From assembly GCA_051294375.1 (NCBI GenBank), contig CM119267.1, forward strand, positions 7,606,683-7,670,682: a DNA stretch of 64,000 nucleotides, in the 5' to 3' direction. Origin of the DNA: Paraspadella gotoi. Taxonomy: Eukaryota; Chaetognatha. The position numbers and the translations under genes are program-made. Shown piece by piece: positions 44,824 to 59,890 of this stretch (positions are counted from its first letter, which is position 1; every line of letters begins with the position of its first letter). The notes beneath the pieces were generated by a model. That model ran no database searches. It was not told where the DNA came from and was given only the letters and a program-made list of their open reading frames with translations.

Positions 44824-46540
44824 TCAGTTGAAATTGAACTTAAAATGAAAACCCCCTCCGCCGAATGGATCAAAACCCTGAGAGAATGGATTCCCATGAC
44901 CTCCCCCATGCTGCTGCGCCTCGGGATCCAACGGATCTTGGCCATTGTCGTATTGGCGCCGCTTCTCTTCGTCTGTTAACACTTCCTTGGCAGCGGCAAT
45001 GTCTATAAACTTTCGTTGCGCCGTCTCCTTTTCCTTCTCGTCCTGAAACATGTCCGGGTGCCATTTTTTCGCCAGGCGCTTGTAGGCCTTGAGAATGTCC
45101 TTTTTACGGGCGTTCCGCGGAACACCGAGGATTTTGTAGTAGTCGCGCTTTTGACTTTGCTTGAGGAGCCGGTTGGCCCGTTCCAACGCTTCCTGGACGG
45201 CTTTGGAGTTTTCGTCGAGGCCCTTGGCCTGCTGAAAGTCGTTAATAGCGGTCTCGAAGTCGTCGAGGAGCAGATGAGACTCCCCGCGATCAAGGAGCGC
45301 CGCGACACTGTGGGGGTTGAGTTCGAGGACGGCGGTGCAGGCGACGAGGGCCTCCTTGGCGCGACCGTCTTTTCGGTAGCAGTGGCACAGGTGCTCCTTC
45401 GACTTAACGACGTAGCGATGCTCTCGCGGCTCGGTGCTCAAGGCCGCCTGAGCCTTGGCGACGCAGTCCGACCAGCGGGAGTCGTCGATGCTCCTCTTGA
45501 CGGCTTCGTACTGCTTGGTCAACTTCTTGACCTTAGTATAGTGAGGTTTGCACGTCTTGTCGTCGGGGTCAAGTTTGAGACACTCGCGGATCTCGGCGAG
45601 GGATTCTTCGTATTCGCCGATCCCGTAGTGGAGGAGCGAGATCTTCAGGAAGGTGGCCCGAGAGTCGGACCGGAGTTTAGTGACCGCTTTTAAATCGGAA
45701 ATGGCCTTGAAATCTTCGCCCTCCTAGAAAGAAAAAGAACAAATTAAGACCGATGATTCTAGACCAACATATATAAAATAAGAGAAGGACGAATAAGATA
45801 GATTCTCTCACATGCGCAAAAGCATCGGCTCGGAGTTCTCGCAGTTTAGGATCCCACGGCAACTTGTCGATGAGAGAAGTGAGTCTTTCAATCGCGCCAT
45901 GGAAGTCGTGATATCTCATGAGACTCTCCGCCTCATTCAGTTCTCGTTCAAGTGGCTCCACCTCAAGGAGCTTTTTCTGAGCCTCCTCGTTGCCTGGCAA
46001 AATGCGGAAATAAAATTTTAAACGACTGATAATCAAACCATAATGAAGTTAAAACCCTTTTTAGTGTCAATGCTGAAACGTATCTAACTGGGATAATGAA
46101 TACATTAATAATAATGATGGACACTTACTAGGATCAAGTCTTAACACGTTTTCATAGTCGGCGTGGGCTTCCTCGAAACTGCCTTGCTTCATGTGGATAT
46201 TTCCCCTCTGGAGTCGCGCGCTCAAAAAGTCAGGCTTCATGTTAATAACCTTGTCCAAGTCGGGTAGGGCTGCTTTGGACCTGCCCATGGCCAGAAACAC
46301 GGTGGCCCTACGAAAGTAAATCATGTAGTTGGCGGGGTCTTTGTCCACTGCGGCGTGATAGTGGGAGAGAGCGTCGGCCAACTGTCCCGCCGCCATCATC
46401 TTCTTGCCCATCTCCAGATACTTTTCCACTTCAGCGGAAGCGTCAAGAGTCGAGACCCCGTGGATAATCAGATCGAAAAGGACGAGGAGGAGGGGAAACA
46501 CGGACAACGGCGTCCAGATTAGGGCCTTTTTCAGACGCAT
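44824..46540 (-). CDS. DNAJC3: DNAJC3/p58IPK, ER-lumen TPR co-chaperone
   Basis: ER-lumen co-chaperone of BiP with TPR repeats and a C-terminal J domain. It starts at 46540 with a signal peptide ([16 protein letters not shown]), then [40 protein letters not shown] and [20 protein letters not shown]. Middle exons continue the TPRs ([20 protein letters not shown]). The last exon has [20 protein letters not shown], the J domain ([20 protein letters not shown] with HPD in [11 protein letters not shown]) and a Gly/Phe-rich tail ending FHFKFNFN, nearly the vertebrate ending. All domains present. Confidence 0.96.
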
Positions 46541-46809
46541 CCTCTGGACTTAGTTGTTTGTAATTCGTTTATAACAAAAACCAGAAATGACGCAAGTAAA
46601 CTGGATTTTTTGTTTATTAAAAAAAAAAAAAAGAAATGACGCACGAAAACTGGCGAGAAGGTTTGGACGAGGGAAAAAAAGAAGGACAATGATAATCACA
46701 ATGATATTATGAAACCGGAAATACGGATGGATCAATGGGCAAATAGCAGATAATGACGATCAATAATCAAATGACGGACAACGTACAAGCAAATTTGAGT
46801 CGGCAACAA

Positions 46810-48546
46810 TTATTCATTTTTTTTCACTTCAGCTTTGTGTTCCTTTAAATCAGCTTCAGTGAGGTACGGTAAAGATCGCATATGAAACATGGGCACAGGC
46901 ACTCTATATTCCTCGGACGAGTTCAAATTCTGGAAAGTAAAGTGGCCGCTCATGTTGCCGTAAGACGTAGAAAAAGTCACGCAGCTGACGTAAGAATGTT
47001 CTACACCGGGTTTGAGAACGGGATATTCGCCGACGACGCCGGCGCCGTCGACGACTTCCTCGAGCCCGTCCGCGTCCGCGATGGCCCAGTGACGCGAGAT
47101 GAGCCTCGAGGCGAATGACGCCGGCGCCGCCGGGTCCATTCGTATCGTCACGCGGTAGGTGTGAAAAAAGTGGGCGGGAGAAATGGAGGACAATTCTGGA
47201 AGGAAACAAGTCTTCACGGAAACGGAGATGGCGCTGGCTGCCGGGGCGTCGGAAAGAGGCGGAGGCGGACCCGAATCTTTTTCGGTCGCCGTCTTGAAAA
47301 GAAAAATTTGTTTCATTATAACGGGAAATGAGTCGCTCTCGAGGTTGTCCGCGTATTCTGTCAACCACTGAGAGAAACTGGAGGCGGTAACGAAGTGGCC
47401 GGTCACGTGTCGAGCGTTCACTGCCGCTTCATCCAGGTCTTCGTAGGGGTTGTCGTTGGCCGGATAAAATATCTCGCCGACGCGGTGTCCGTTGGGGTCG
47501 CCGTCCTTGAGGCATAAGAACTGTCCCGTCGCTGTGTGAATGCAAAGGGTCAAGGGCAAACAGTTCCGCAAGTTGGAGTCGCGGACGGTGAGGGCGCTCG
47601 AGGCGGTTTCTAGATCGACGAGGCACTCGGATCTGTTCGAGGGAAAACCTCGAAATATTTTAACCCAACTAAAAACATTTGCTTATGGTGAGGGAAAGTT
47701 ATGGATAAAACTAAACACAGGATAAAATCATATGGGTAAAAAGTTAACCGTCTAACTCCTAAATTTCTTTTACAACACCTGTAATGAGTCGAAATGGACA
47801 TAGATCCCATGACCCCAGGCATAACGAGCCGCTGACCGTTGCAAATTCGAAAGGAGCATCGAAGGTCGAGCGGAAGTCTCAAGCCCATTCCAGACTCTGC
47901 ATCGTCAAGAAGAGAGTCGGGAACGCCCTCTTGCAACGATTCGTAGATTTGGGGACAACGGTAGATAAGGAATTCTGCAAATGGAAGAAAAAAAGAGGAA
48001 TCTTCAATAATTTTCGGGGGGGGGGGAACGGCACAAAGAAAATTTACTTTGGATTCGGTTCCAGGCATTTCGAACGACGGAGTAACAATCGACGTACTTG
48101 GCCCAGTGTCGGTAGTAAGAGGCAAAGGCTTGCTTCCAGGTCTGGTCATCTCGTTTTTCTTTAAGTAGCCAAAGACGACGACAGTGTCGTCCCCACAATG
48201 AGTCGTCGTTGGCGAGGTTGGTGAATCGCCGGCAGCAATGTTGAAGGCTCAGCAGGTCTCGCCAGTTCACGTACTTTGCATAAAGACAAAAAACGTGAAA
48301 GGCAAAAAACAAAACAAAAAAACAAAAAACCCCCCCAAAAAAAAAAAAAAAATAGCTGACTTGCAATATTTTGAGTAAAGGTTCTTCGGGCAATGCCGAC
48401 AGCTTCGGCTCCGGAAGCACCATCAGGCGGCCCTCCACGTCCGGCGCTGCGATGGCCTGGGATTTTACGCCGAAGTCAATGACGTGGTCAACTTCGGCGC
48501 CGGGGGTATTCTCCGAAGATGAAGCCATACCCAAGTTCCTCTTCAT
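46810..48546 (-). CDS. FBXO3: F-box protein FBXO3 (F-box, SMI1/KNR4, ApaG)
   Basis: Substrate adaptor of an SCF ubiquitin ligase. It starts at 48546 (MKRNLGMASSSENTPG; MASSS at 48528 is possible) and stops at 46810-46812. Exon 1 and 2 form the F-box (LSALPEEPLLKILQ then YVNWRDLLSLQHCCRRFTNL, LWGRHCRRLW). The next exons contain CPQIYESLQEGVPDSLLDDA and PLDLRCSFRICNGQ, typical of SMI1/KNR4 domains. The large final exon carries FVTASSFSQWLTEYADNLES and the ApaG domain (VEHSYVSCVTFSTSYGNMSG, FTFQNLNSSEEY, PVPMFHMRSLPYLTE). A GGATTTTCAG acceptor-like site is ~23 nt upstream. One intron has long poly-A/C tracts. Confidence 0.93.
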
Positions 48547-48972
48547 CGATTCATCAAGGCTTTAAAGGCTGAAAATCCATCTTTGCGCCCTTCCGCTTTG
48601 CGAAATTCTTTCATGAAAAACCTAGAAAAACTATCTTTTTTAATTGAATTTTGTAAATTTCAATTATACTATTCCGAGACGAGTGAACGAATAGCAATAC
48701 TAGTAAAGAGTAGCATCAATAACACAATTTTAAAAACGAAAACCAATCAATTTCATTTCACTGGTCATTAAACGGTAGGTCGTCCACGCGGATATTAGAT
48801 GAATGGGTAACTCCTCTTCCAAGTCATGAGTGAAAAATGTGTCCTATATCGTCCACATTTCTTGGAATGAACAACATTAACGGCCTCTCCACAACAGGAT
48901 TCATCAAGTCCTAACGCATTACGAATTTACTCGAGAAAACCTTTAGGAAAAGACTCCGTTCCGAATTGCTCG
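48547..48972. other. Spacer between FBXO3 and RABL3
   Basis: About 430 bp of AT-rich sequence with no supportable gene; presumably FBXO3 promoter and RABL3 3'UTR. Confidence 0.5.
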
Positions 48973-50439
48973 TCAATCCACATGCGCGACTTTGCCTTGA
49001 AGAGGATTCGGTGACACGTTGAAGATTCTTCGCCGCTCGGAAAACGGGGGCGAGGATGAGGCGCCCGAAGAAGCGGCCCGCGAGTTGCGGGAGTAAAAAT
49101 GCGATTCTGAGTAGACGGGCGGAAAGGAGGCGCCGTCCATCCGTAGACGGCGTTCTACGGCGCGGTCGAAAAATCTTTAAGGAAATAAAACAAAGTGTGA
49201 TCGCGAAAATAGCCGGCCAATTCAATCGTTGTTTATAAACCTTGATATCTTGACGGCGTTTCCAGACCCTGGAGAGAAGGCGGAAAGGCTGGTCGTGTCG
49301 ACGAAGATTTCCTCAGCCTGGAGTTCTTCCTGAAGAGAGTCGCAGCCTCGAACACGGCGACGAGGAAGGGCTGAGTCTTCCGACTTAAATGTAACGAAGG
49401 GAAAAGTTCGAGTTAATGTCCAATTCTAAATTACACGTCAGTGCTAAAGTCGATCGTGCTTTCCGTAACACACGTCACGTTAAGAGGAATCTTGAATCAT
49501 TTACCGACGTCTTTTGTTCGACAATTAAAACTAAGGACCAGCCAGTCCCCAAAGACCCCCCCCTTCTTATATCTACATATTCACAAAAACTACAAAAAAA
49601 TACAGTTATTTATATAATGTCATTATCTTAATTTATTAAGAATATATGTAAAACATTGAAGTACAATTATAAAAAGCTGCCCTCTATTGTTAAAAATTCT
49701 ATTCACGATCATTTGTTTCAAATTTTTCTTGAAATGGGCCCGCTATTTTTGGAGGATGTAAAACTAAAAGATATGAAAGTTATTTTACGGTTTACTCTTT
49801 TGCTTAGTTAGAAATAGTCATAGAACTTCATATTTATAAATGTAAACGAATGTTGCCAATTGCAAAAGCAAGCATCTCACCTTGGCCATAAAGAGATCAA
49901 CTTTAGTTCCGACTATGATGAATGGTAATTGAACCGCAGTTTTCGCTGTAGAATAAAGCGTGCTCCTATGCTGCTGCTCTTCCGCTACCGCAAGCTCCTC
50001 CACCCACTTGCTCAAGTTTTGGGCAGATTTTTTATTGGATAAATCGTGACAGAGAATCGCGCCGTGGATCCCGGCGTTGTAAAACACGCTTCTGCGCAAG
50101 AATTTTATCTTTTTTTACTGACATTTTTGATCAAACCAAGTTTTTATGATAAAACGACTAACAAATTACGTTATGTGGCTTATCAATTTAAGTCTTAACC
50201 TAAAAAAAAAAAAATCACCTCGTATTGGCGTGTGACTTATTCCCCCCTACGTCCCAGAGTTCCACGTAAAAGGTCCGTTCGGCCGGCGTTCCCTGTTTGA
50301 ACTCGTGGATCTTGACGTCGACGGCGGCGCCGATCGTCCATGCGGCGTTGACGAGCGGCGTCTCGTGGACGAGAAGGTGGACCAACGATGACTTACCGAC
50401 GCCGCTGTCGCCAACGACGACGACTCGAACTCTGTCCAT
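48973..50439 (-). CDS. RABL3: Rab-like small GTPase RABL3
   Basis: Four exons, 50439-50219, 50091-49881, 49383-49241 and 49174-48973, join in frame to 258 aa (an upstream ATG at 50454 would add five residues). P loop [17 protein letters not shown]3 [33 protein letters not shown] and G4 IIVGTKVDL match RABL3, as do [20 protein letters not shown] and [11 protein letters not shown] in the last exons. Like other RABL3 proteins it lacks a C-terminal prenylation Cys motif. The Ser/Arg/Pro-rich tail after the GTPase fold is longer than in human. Intron 49384-49880 is long and AT-rich. Confidence 0.94.
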
Positions 50440-50642
50440 CGCCGACGATATCACTTTACTTTGAAGACTTGTTTCTACACTTTGGACCGTTTCTTCCAGG
50501 CTTCTTTTTCATATTAAGTTTATTTTCTCATAACAGCTTGGTAATTCAATTATCATTACTGATGATGGTTTACGTGGGACATGGGAAATACGTGTATTAT
50601 GAATTCAATGTATCTACCTTAAAATAAAAATATTTAAACATG

Positions 50643-51596
50643 TCATTTGGGAAAGAACGGCGCATGACCCAAAGACTTGGGATCAAATTTTGAGAAATCG
50701 TAAAAACCAAGACAGTCGTAGTTTTTGTCGAAGACGAGCTCGAAGGAACCGCCATTGGAAGAGGATGCGGAAACATCCGCCTTGACAAAAGAGAGGACTT
50801 CGTCGTCATCCGTGAGGACGTGGCAAATGTCGTTGTTGAGTCCATCGGACGCCGAGCGAGAGAATGCGGGAAGCGTCGAATTATATTCTTTGGCTTCCTG
50901 TTCGGTGACGAGACGTTCCGCGCGGTCACTTATAATCAGAGCCCACTGCATATAGGCAGTCGTCAGGACATCCCCGAGAGTACTCCAAACCAATTTGCAT
51001 CGCGGAATATTCAGCTTGATCAATTGGAACAGTTTGTATCCAGACATCCTTCGAAGTTCGGCAACCTGCATTACTTGAAACATCTCCTCCACCAACCTGC
51101 TCATCAACGTATCGTTGAGTTCAGTCGGTGAAATTTTAGCCGCCGTCTCCAAATTTTGGAGCCGGGCTGTTTCGCCGATGGACTGGCCCACCGGTTGCGA
51201 GGATTCCGCCCGAACTGTCGCCTCCCGCTCCCGCGACTTAGCCGTCCACTCATCTTTTAGCCAACGGGGTAATTGACGCCAGGCTCGGCTGAGGGTCGCA
51301 AAGTCCGTTGGGAAGGAAGGGTGCAGAATCTTGAGGCAACTGACCCAGAGATCGTAGGAAGTAACGGGGCCTTTGGTCATTAAAAGTTTAGGGTCGACGG
51401 TCGAGGGAGACATATCGACTCTGATCCGCTTCCCCGCGGGTTCGTCGACGGAAACTTCCACTTTCAGTGGACGTTTGGTAGCGGAAGAAGTCGTCGGGAC
51501 TTCAGTAGACTTGCTAGAGCCCGATTGGTCCACATCGTCCGACGCGTCAGCGTCTATCTTCACCGATGCCAAGGCGATAATATCAGAGTTGCTCAT
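50643..51596 (-). CDS. Orphan with HMG-box-like segment, intronless, 317 aa
   Basis: One exon from ATG 51596 (MSNSDIIALASVKID) to stop 50643-50645. The N-terminal ~85 residues are Ser/Thr/Asp-rich with a basic patch (EPAGKRIRVDMS). Residues ~90-140 (GPVTSYDLWVSCLKILHP, then LSRAWRQLPRWLKDEWTAKS) follow the spacing of an HMG box (initial Pro-Ser-Tyr, central Trp, Lys-x-x-Trp), so DNA binding is possible but unproven. A helical part follows (LVEEMFQVMQVAELRRMSGY) and then an acidic C-terminus. Gaps of 203 bp to RABL3 and 174 bp to BET1. I cannot name an orthologue. Confidence 0.7.
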   Translation of the reverse strand: MSNSDIIALASVKIDADASDDVDQSGSSKSTEVPTTSSATKRPLKVEVSVDEPAGKRIRVDMSPSTVDPKLLMTKGPVTSYDLWVSCLKILHPSFPTDFATLSRAWRQLPRWLKDEWTAKSREREATVRAESSQPVGQSIGETARLQNLETAAKISPTELNDTLMSRLVEEMFQVMQVAELRRMSGYKLFQLIKLNIPRCKLVWSTLGDVLTTAYMQWALIISDRAERLVTEQEAKEYNSTLPAFSRSASDGLNNDICHVLTDDDEVLSFVKADVSASSSNGGSFELVFDKNYDCLGFYDFSKFDPKSLGHAPFFPK

Positions 51597-51770
51597 CTTT
51601 CGTTTTCGCAAATTTGATCAACTGTATATTTTAAAAAAATTAAAAAAATATAAAATACATGGAGGGGGGGGACTAGAACAGTGTTTTTCAGATCTTTGTT
51701 TACCATAACAAAGTCAAGACTTAACAAGCGGATGGATGAGAACTCGGTTGAAAAATAAAAGAAGAAAGTT

Positions 51771-52181
51771 TCACAACCATTGAGAAAACGCGTAGACCAG
51801 GAAAAATACGAAAACGCCGAAGCCGACGACGTAACACATTAGGTTTTTGTGTCCTCGTTGAGTCATGCTCGTTAGTCTGGACACGGTGGACTGCAAGAGG
51901 CCTCCGGAAGAATCGAAATCGTCGTCGACGTTGCCGAGCAAGAGATTCTGCGAGTCCGTCTCGCGACCAATGTCGAGGGACAGGGATTTCAGCATGCGAA
52001 CCTAACAACGAGACGAAGAACAAGAATTAACCTTCGCGCATCGAAAGGAAAGGAAGAAAGTGATTACTTTGGAGGTGAGTCCCTCGGCCAACTTGTCGTT
52101 CTCTTGTTCCATCATCTGGTGCATGGCGTGACTGGCGTGTCCTTCGTTATTCAGGTGACGGTACGAATAAGGGCTCGACAT
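51771..52181 (-). CDS. BET1: BET1 Golgi/ER Qc-SNARE
   Basis: 114 aa from exons 52181-52068 and 52001-51771. SNARE for ER-Golgi vesicle fusion. The SNARE motif includes MMEQENDKLAEGLTSKVRML, LSLDIGRETDSQNLLLGNVD and GGLLQSTVSRLTSMTQRG. It is followed by a single C-terminal membrane anchor (LMCYVVGFGVFVFFLVYAF) ending SQWL. Length is close to human BET1 (118 aa). The ATG directly follows a TGTAAACAG acceptor-like site. Confidence 0.94.
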
Positions 52182-53196
52182 TCTGTTTACAAAGTTTTTT
52201 TCTGTCATTAAATCTGACAAAGTCACGTAATTAAAAACCGTGATTTTTTTTTTACTTTTTCTTAAAATTGTACATAGACAGAAGACACCATAAACCGAAA
52301 AAAACTTTTTTGGCTACTTAAGAAAATTTCTCAAATCATACGTATATAAAAAAGTTCCTGTGGGGCAGAGGGAACGTCATCCAGACAATAAACCATCAGC
52401 CAGAAAAAAAATTTAAGCATGAAAAAAGTCACCCAAAAGTATGATAAATAAAAAAAACGAACAAACTATGGCGAGCCAAAAAACTCAATGATTTAAAATA
52501 AAATACCAAGTGATCCGCGGGAACTAATACGAATAAAATTTCAATAATTATTAAAATATTTAAAAATTTAAAAATAATATAATTAAATAATCTTTAAATT
52601 TTTCAAATATATTTATTTATATAATATACATTTATATAAAAGAATATAAAATTAAAAATATTTTTAAATAATTTTTTAAAGTTTTAGTACCAATGGATCA
52701 CCATGTAGGTTTAATAAGTTACAGCGATGATTATTTTGAATAAGAAACGGCAATATGGCGCCAAATTTGGTCTAGATGTACGAAAAAATTGTCGCTGGAA
52801 CACGTTATCAAGTAGGTTCCAAAAATAAGAAGATAGCGACAAGAGTTTTATAATTTTCAGTATGATACATACAAATGTATTTATTTAAACCAATATATTC
52901 TCCACTGGAAAAAGATCTTCAGGGGTAAAAAGCCGTCAATGCAAAACTGTGAAAAAAGCAGTGTATTTACTGATTCACTTTACAAAATATCGAAACAGCA
53001 CATTGTTGAAATCAAACACAAAAGCATTTTAGGTGTGATCGCCACAACATTTTATGCTATAGCATCTCGAGCCTAAACCCTCTGGGTGCCCAGCTGTAAA
53101 CCGGTTTAAAATTGTTCTACGTTGTTTAAATATCGCGGAGAGTGTTAGTCTCAGACTTGGTTTTTTAATCGCGTCGAATTTCATGAAGACGACGCC
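52182..53196. other. AT-rich spacer between BET1 and the USP gene
   Basis: About 1 kb with no gene seen. It is strongly AT-rich at 52540-52690. Confidence 0.5.
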
Positions 53197-56364
<3,168 letters not shown>

Positions 56365-56472
56365 TTTCTTTTAATATCTGGTCTATTGTATTAGATTGAA
56401 TTTAACAATGGAATCTGTTCAAATGAAAAGGCAATGAGCGGACAAGAATGCGATTCAACAAAAAAAACTGCT

Positions 56473-57794
56473 TTAGAATATTGTTCCACGAGTGATTAGA
56501 GTCTTCTTGCACAGATACAGTTCATCAATCTCTTTTATAGTCTCATTAATCAATTTCTCGACTGAGGGGATTGCGTTGCAGACACCCTTCCGAACGCAGA
56601 CGCAACCTACTTCATCATTATACAACACACTCTTGGTCGGAGAGAAAGTTTCGTTCGGTCCCAAAACTACTACGACGACGACATAGCGGCGAGGTAACCG
56701 TCCGCGCCCAATGTTTTTGAGACATTCAGTGTCGCACCAGCACAACTGCGACGAGCGAAACAAGTGTGGTCGAGTAAAATCAACAATGCAATCATCATAC
56801 TCGACATCGTCTTCATCGCGAACGCGCAAAAACTCGATCCGATAACGATGACGCGGCACCGACGGACGATATCGATTAGTCAACAGATCGTCCAGATTCT
56901 TTGCAACGTGCTCCTTTTGGTCGGCAGTAAGAAATAGGCCCTTAATTTCTCGATTTTCCGCAACACCCATGTAGACTTTTCCACAACCTTTAAAAAGAAT
57001 CTTAAACTAAAAACGAACGGCAAAATAGACGCGCCACGAATCGATAAACCGGGCAAACCTTGTTTTGAATTCAAAAACGCGTTGATGTCCATTGAGACGG
57101 GAAAACGGAGTTTGGGCGCGAAAATCATGGAATCTTCTCGGTCAATTTCTGACATCGGCAGAGTCGGGTATTCGTCATAAGCCAAAGTCCGATGCGACTT
57201 GATCGCCACAAACTGACCCTCGCTCCACGGGCAAGGCGTGTCTTTCAAAAGACCATTCGATTCCTTTGAGAGCTCAAGGCTCGATGCATCGGGGAAATCG
57301 TTGACGGCCGAATCGAGTGCCAGTGCTGCCTCACTTTTAGGCGACTTGAAGACGTGAACAGGATCCTGCGCGTCGCGAATATCTTTAGGAAGAATGTATT
57401 CTGGAGAACTCTGAGATGGAAAAGGAAACGGTGAGAGCTGTTCCAGAACAGATTCTAAGCGTCCGGCCCTCAACGAATATTTGGGTCTTTCTTCGATATG
57501 ACGTCTCGAACTCTTCCTTCTTTGCCCACGACAATATTCATTCCTCACATATTTTTTATCAGATGGTTTGCTAAGGTTTTTTCCCCTGGGCAAGTCTAAA
57601 ACAGTCGGAGTTCCCGATTTAGCCGCTTGTCGAGCTACACAGCGCGGTAGAAAAGTTAATACTGGTTTCTTTCTCGGGAAAAGATAGTGTTGTGGTACGG
57701 TATCAGTCTTTTCGTAAATGCCCCCAGGACAATACCGAGCGTCAATGCTGGCAAAATGGGCCCCGTCCGCGAAAGAGCGGGGCATCACGTCCAT
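56473..57794 (-). CDS. Schlafen AlbA_2-domain protein (SLFNL1-like), 416 aa
   Basis: Exons 57794-57059 and 56987-56473 with a 71-bp GT-AG intron join in frame. The joint creates NAFLNSKQGCGKVYMGVAEN followed by REIKGLFLT, the N-terminal signature of the Schlafen AlbA_2 domain (small residues, Gly-rich turn, strand, GV, GxI.G). The rest continues as QKEHVAKNLDDLLTNRYRPS, RIEFLRV and, near the end, GCVCVRKGVCNAIPS, spaced as in Schlafen-like 1. The N-terminal ~210 residues are basic and disordered. No helicase part is present. Schlafens act on tRNA or RNA, or in nucleic-acid sensing; the role here is unknown. Reading through the intron hides the domain. It lies 108 bp from the USP gene. Confidence 0.78.
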
Positions 57795-58153
57795 AGAGTG
57801 ACAACTCTGAGGTAAATTCTTATATGTTAACTGGACATTTCAAAACAAAACAAAACTTTCGATAAAAACTAGAAAAAAATGTTCACTCAAAATTTTAATG
57901 AGAATTCGTAAAATTTGTAAAACAATTTGTAAACGCCATGATTTGTAACCTCTTTAAGCAACAGAAACAGAACTTCTAATCGAAAAGTTTATTTCGACCA
58001 CTGCTTCAGGAATGGACATGAATTTTATTTGGCACGGGCGACTTAAAAAAAAAAGGATAAAGTTAGTAAAAAAATAGTGTTTCTCGACCCCCTCTAATTC
58101 CGCCATGTCTCCGATTAACATTCCTGGCCTCCTAAAACATTCGAAAAATTCCT
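57795..58153. other. Spacer between the Schlafen-like gene and FAH
   Basis: About 360 bp, AT-rich. No gene seen. Confidence 0.5.
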
Positions 58154-59890
58154 TTAACAGGGATTCGCTGGAAGCAGCTTGCCGACGCAAGTGCCGAACC
58201 CGACGCGGTAGCCGTCTCCCTCGCAAAAACCAGATAAGACCACCTCGTCGCCGTCGACCAGAAATTTGCGTTTGACGTCGTCCGCCAACGCGACTTCCCG
58301 ACTCCCCTTCCAGGATAGCTCCAGCATGGATCCGAGGGAATCGGCCGTCGGACCGGAGATGGTTCCAGAGCCCATGAGGTCGCCGGGTTTTATATTACAA
58401 CCAGTAGCGGTGTGGTGAACGAGTTGTTGTTTCATCGTCCAGTACATGTACTTGAAGTTGGAGCGGCAAACTGCGATTTGGCAACAAGAAGAACATTTCA
58501 ATATTTAATAGTATTTCTGATCTATTATCCTTTCATTAAAGATTGTTTAAAAGGGATCACTGACCCGTGGCGGCCTCTTTCTTGCCATCAGGCTTGATGG
58601 CAACCTCGAGATTGATATCGAAGTTGTAGTCGTCTTCGTGCTTCAGGTACGGCAACAGTTCTACGTCCTGGAGCATGTTCGACGTTATGAATGGCGCCAG
58701 CGCCTCCATAGTGACCACCCAAGGGGATATAGTGGTTCCGAGGTTCTTGCCGCAGAAGGGACCCAACGGTACGTATTCCCACTTTTGAATATCGCGCGCG
58801 CTCCAGTCGTTCATCAGCACCATGCCGAAGATGTGATCGGCGGCCTTTTTCATTGAAATAGGCTCGCCCAAATTGGTGCCTGGTCCAGTAAAAAACGCCA
58901 TTTCTAGTTCAAAGTCCATGAGTCTGGGAGAAACAAGAAAACGATTAAATTTAAACCCTGAAGCCGGAAAACAATTTCATACATGACTAATAGGAATAAA
59001 ATAAGGAACAATACAAGTTTTATGAAATTTAAACATAAGATGTTACGGTTGTACCAGTGTACCAATGTACCTGCAGGGTCCAAATTTAGGCGGGACGTCG
59101 TCCGAAGGCCTGGTCTGTCCGTTTGGTCGCCTGATAGGCGTTCCACTAACGACGACTGAAGAGGACCGTCCGTGGTATCCGACGGGAAGGTGCTTCCAGT
59201 TTGGCATCAATGCATTGTCCTTGCCTCGAAACATGATGCCGACGTTTGTGGCGTGGTGGATAGAAGAGTAAAAATCAGTGTAATCGCCTGAAAAATTTCA
59301 GAAATCGTTTTTTTTTCAAATATCAAACTGTTATTTCGAAATGGATAATTTATATATTGGTTGTACCAATTTCATATATATAATATATAATATTAAATAC
59401 GTAAAGAGGAAAGACGAGAATAAGATGAAAACGGAAAAAAATATAACCTATAGTGGCCGGAAGATGCATGGTACACGTAAGCCGAGGCACGACTGCCTTT
59501 GATTTAAGATCCCCGTTGTCACGAAGGGTCGGCGTGTCAGCGGCCAAAAGTAGCTGCAACGTCTCCCGAGCTTCGCGCCAAGCGTCTTTGCCCAGACCCA
59601 TGAACTCGTTGAGAGTTTCTCTCTCAAAAACGTGGCGCTTATTCGAAAGAATCGGACCTGAATAAAAATAAAAGTAACAAAAAATATTAAAAGTTCAATT
59701 TCACAATTTTAGACACCGAAATAAATCTTGACCTACCTTGAAAAAGGTGAGAGATCTTCGAAAGATCCAGTACAGAGTCACCGATGGCGACACCGATTCG
59801 ACGGCGAGGTTCATCAGGAGTCGAAAAAACTCCGTACGGCAAATTCTGGACGGGAAAGTCCGAATCAGGCGCCACGGGAACCCAAGACAT
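58154..59890 (-). CDS. FAH: Fumarylacetoacetase
   Basis: Last step of tyrosine catabolism, splitting fumarylacetoacetate to fumarate and acetoacetate; cytosolic. It starts at 59890 ([20 protein letters not shown]) and stops at 58154-58156. Conserved parts in order: [154 protein letters not shown] and [15 protein letters not shown]. Catalytic-site residues of the hydrolase fold (His in PVGYHGR, Asp/Glu metal ligands in ELEMAFF and MNDWSARD) are intact. About seven exons. A CCTTTTTTTATAG acceptor is ~24 nt upstream of the ATG. Confidence 0.96.
59356..59376 (-). repeat. 21-nt dispersed palindromic repeat, copy B (FAH intron)
   Basis: Reverse complement of 41220-41240, identical over 21 nt around the near-palindrome ATTGGTTGTACCAAT, in a TATATA-rich stretch of a FAH intron. 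Confidence 0.6.

Noticed and set aside
44770-44830. Hammerhead-ribozyme-like CTGATGA ... GAAA on the minus strand
   Set aside because: CTGATGA overlaps the DNAJC3 stop codon, stem II is only two or three pairs and stem I does not close, so it is probably coincidence.
45016-45693. 225-aa plus-strand frame
   Set aside because: Entirely antisense to the clear DNAJC3 exon; a shadow of its codon bias.
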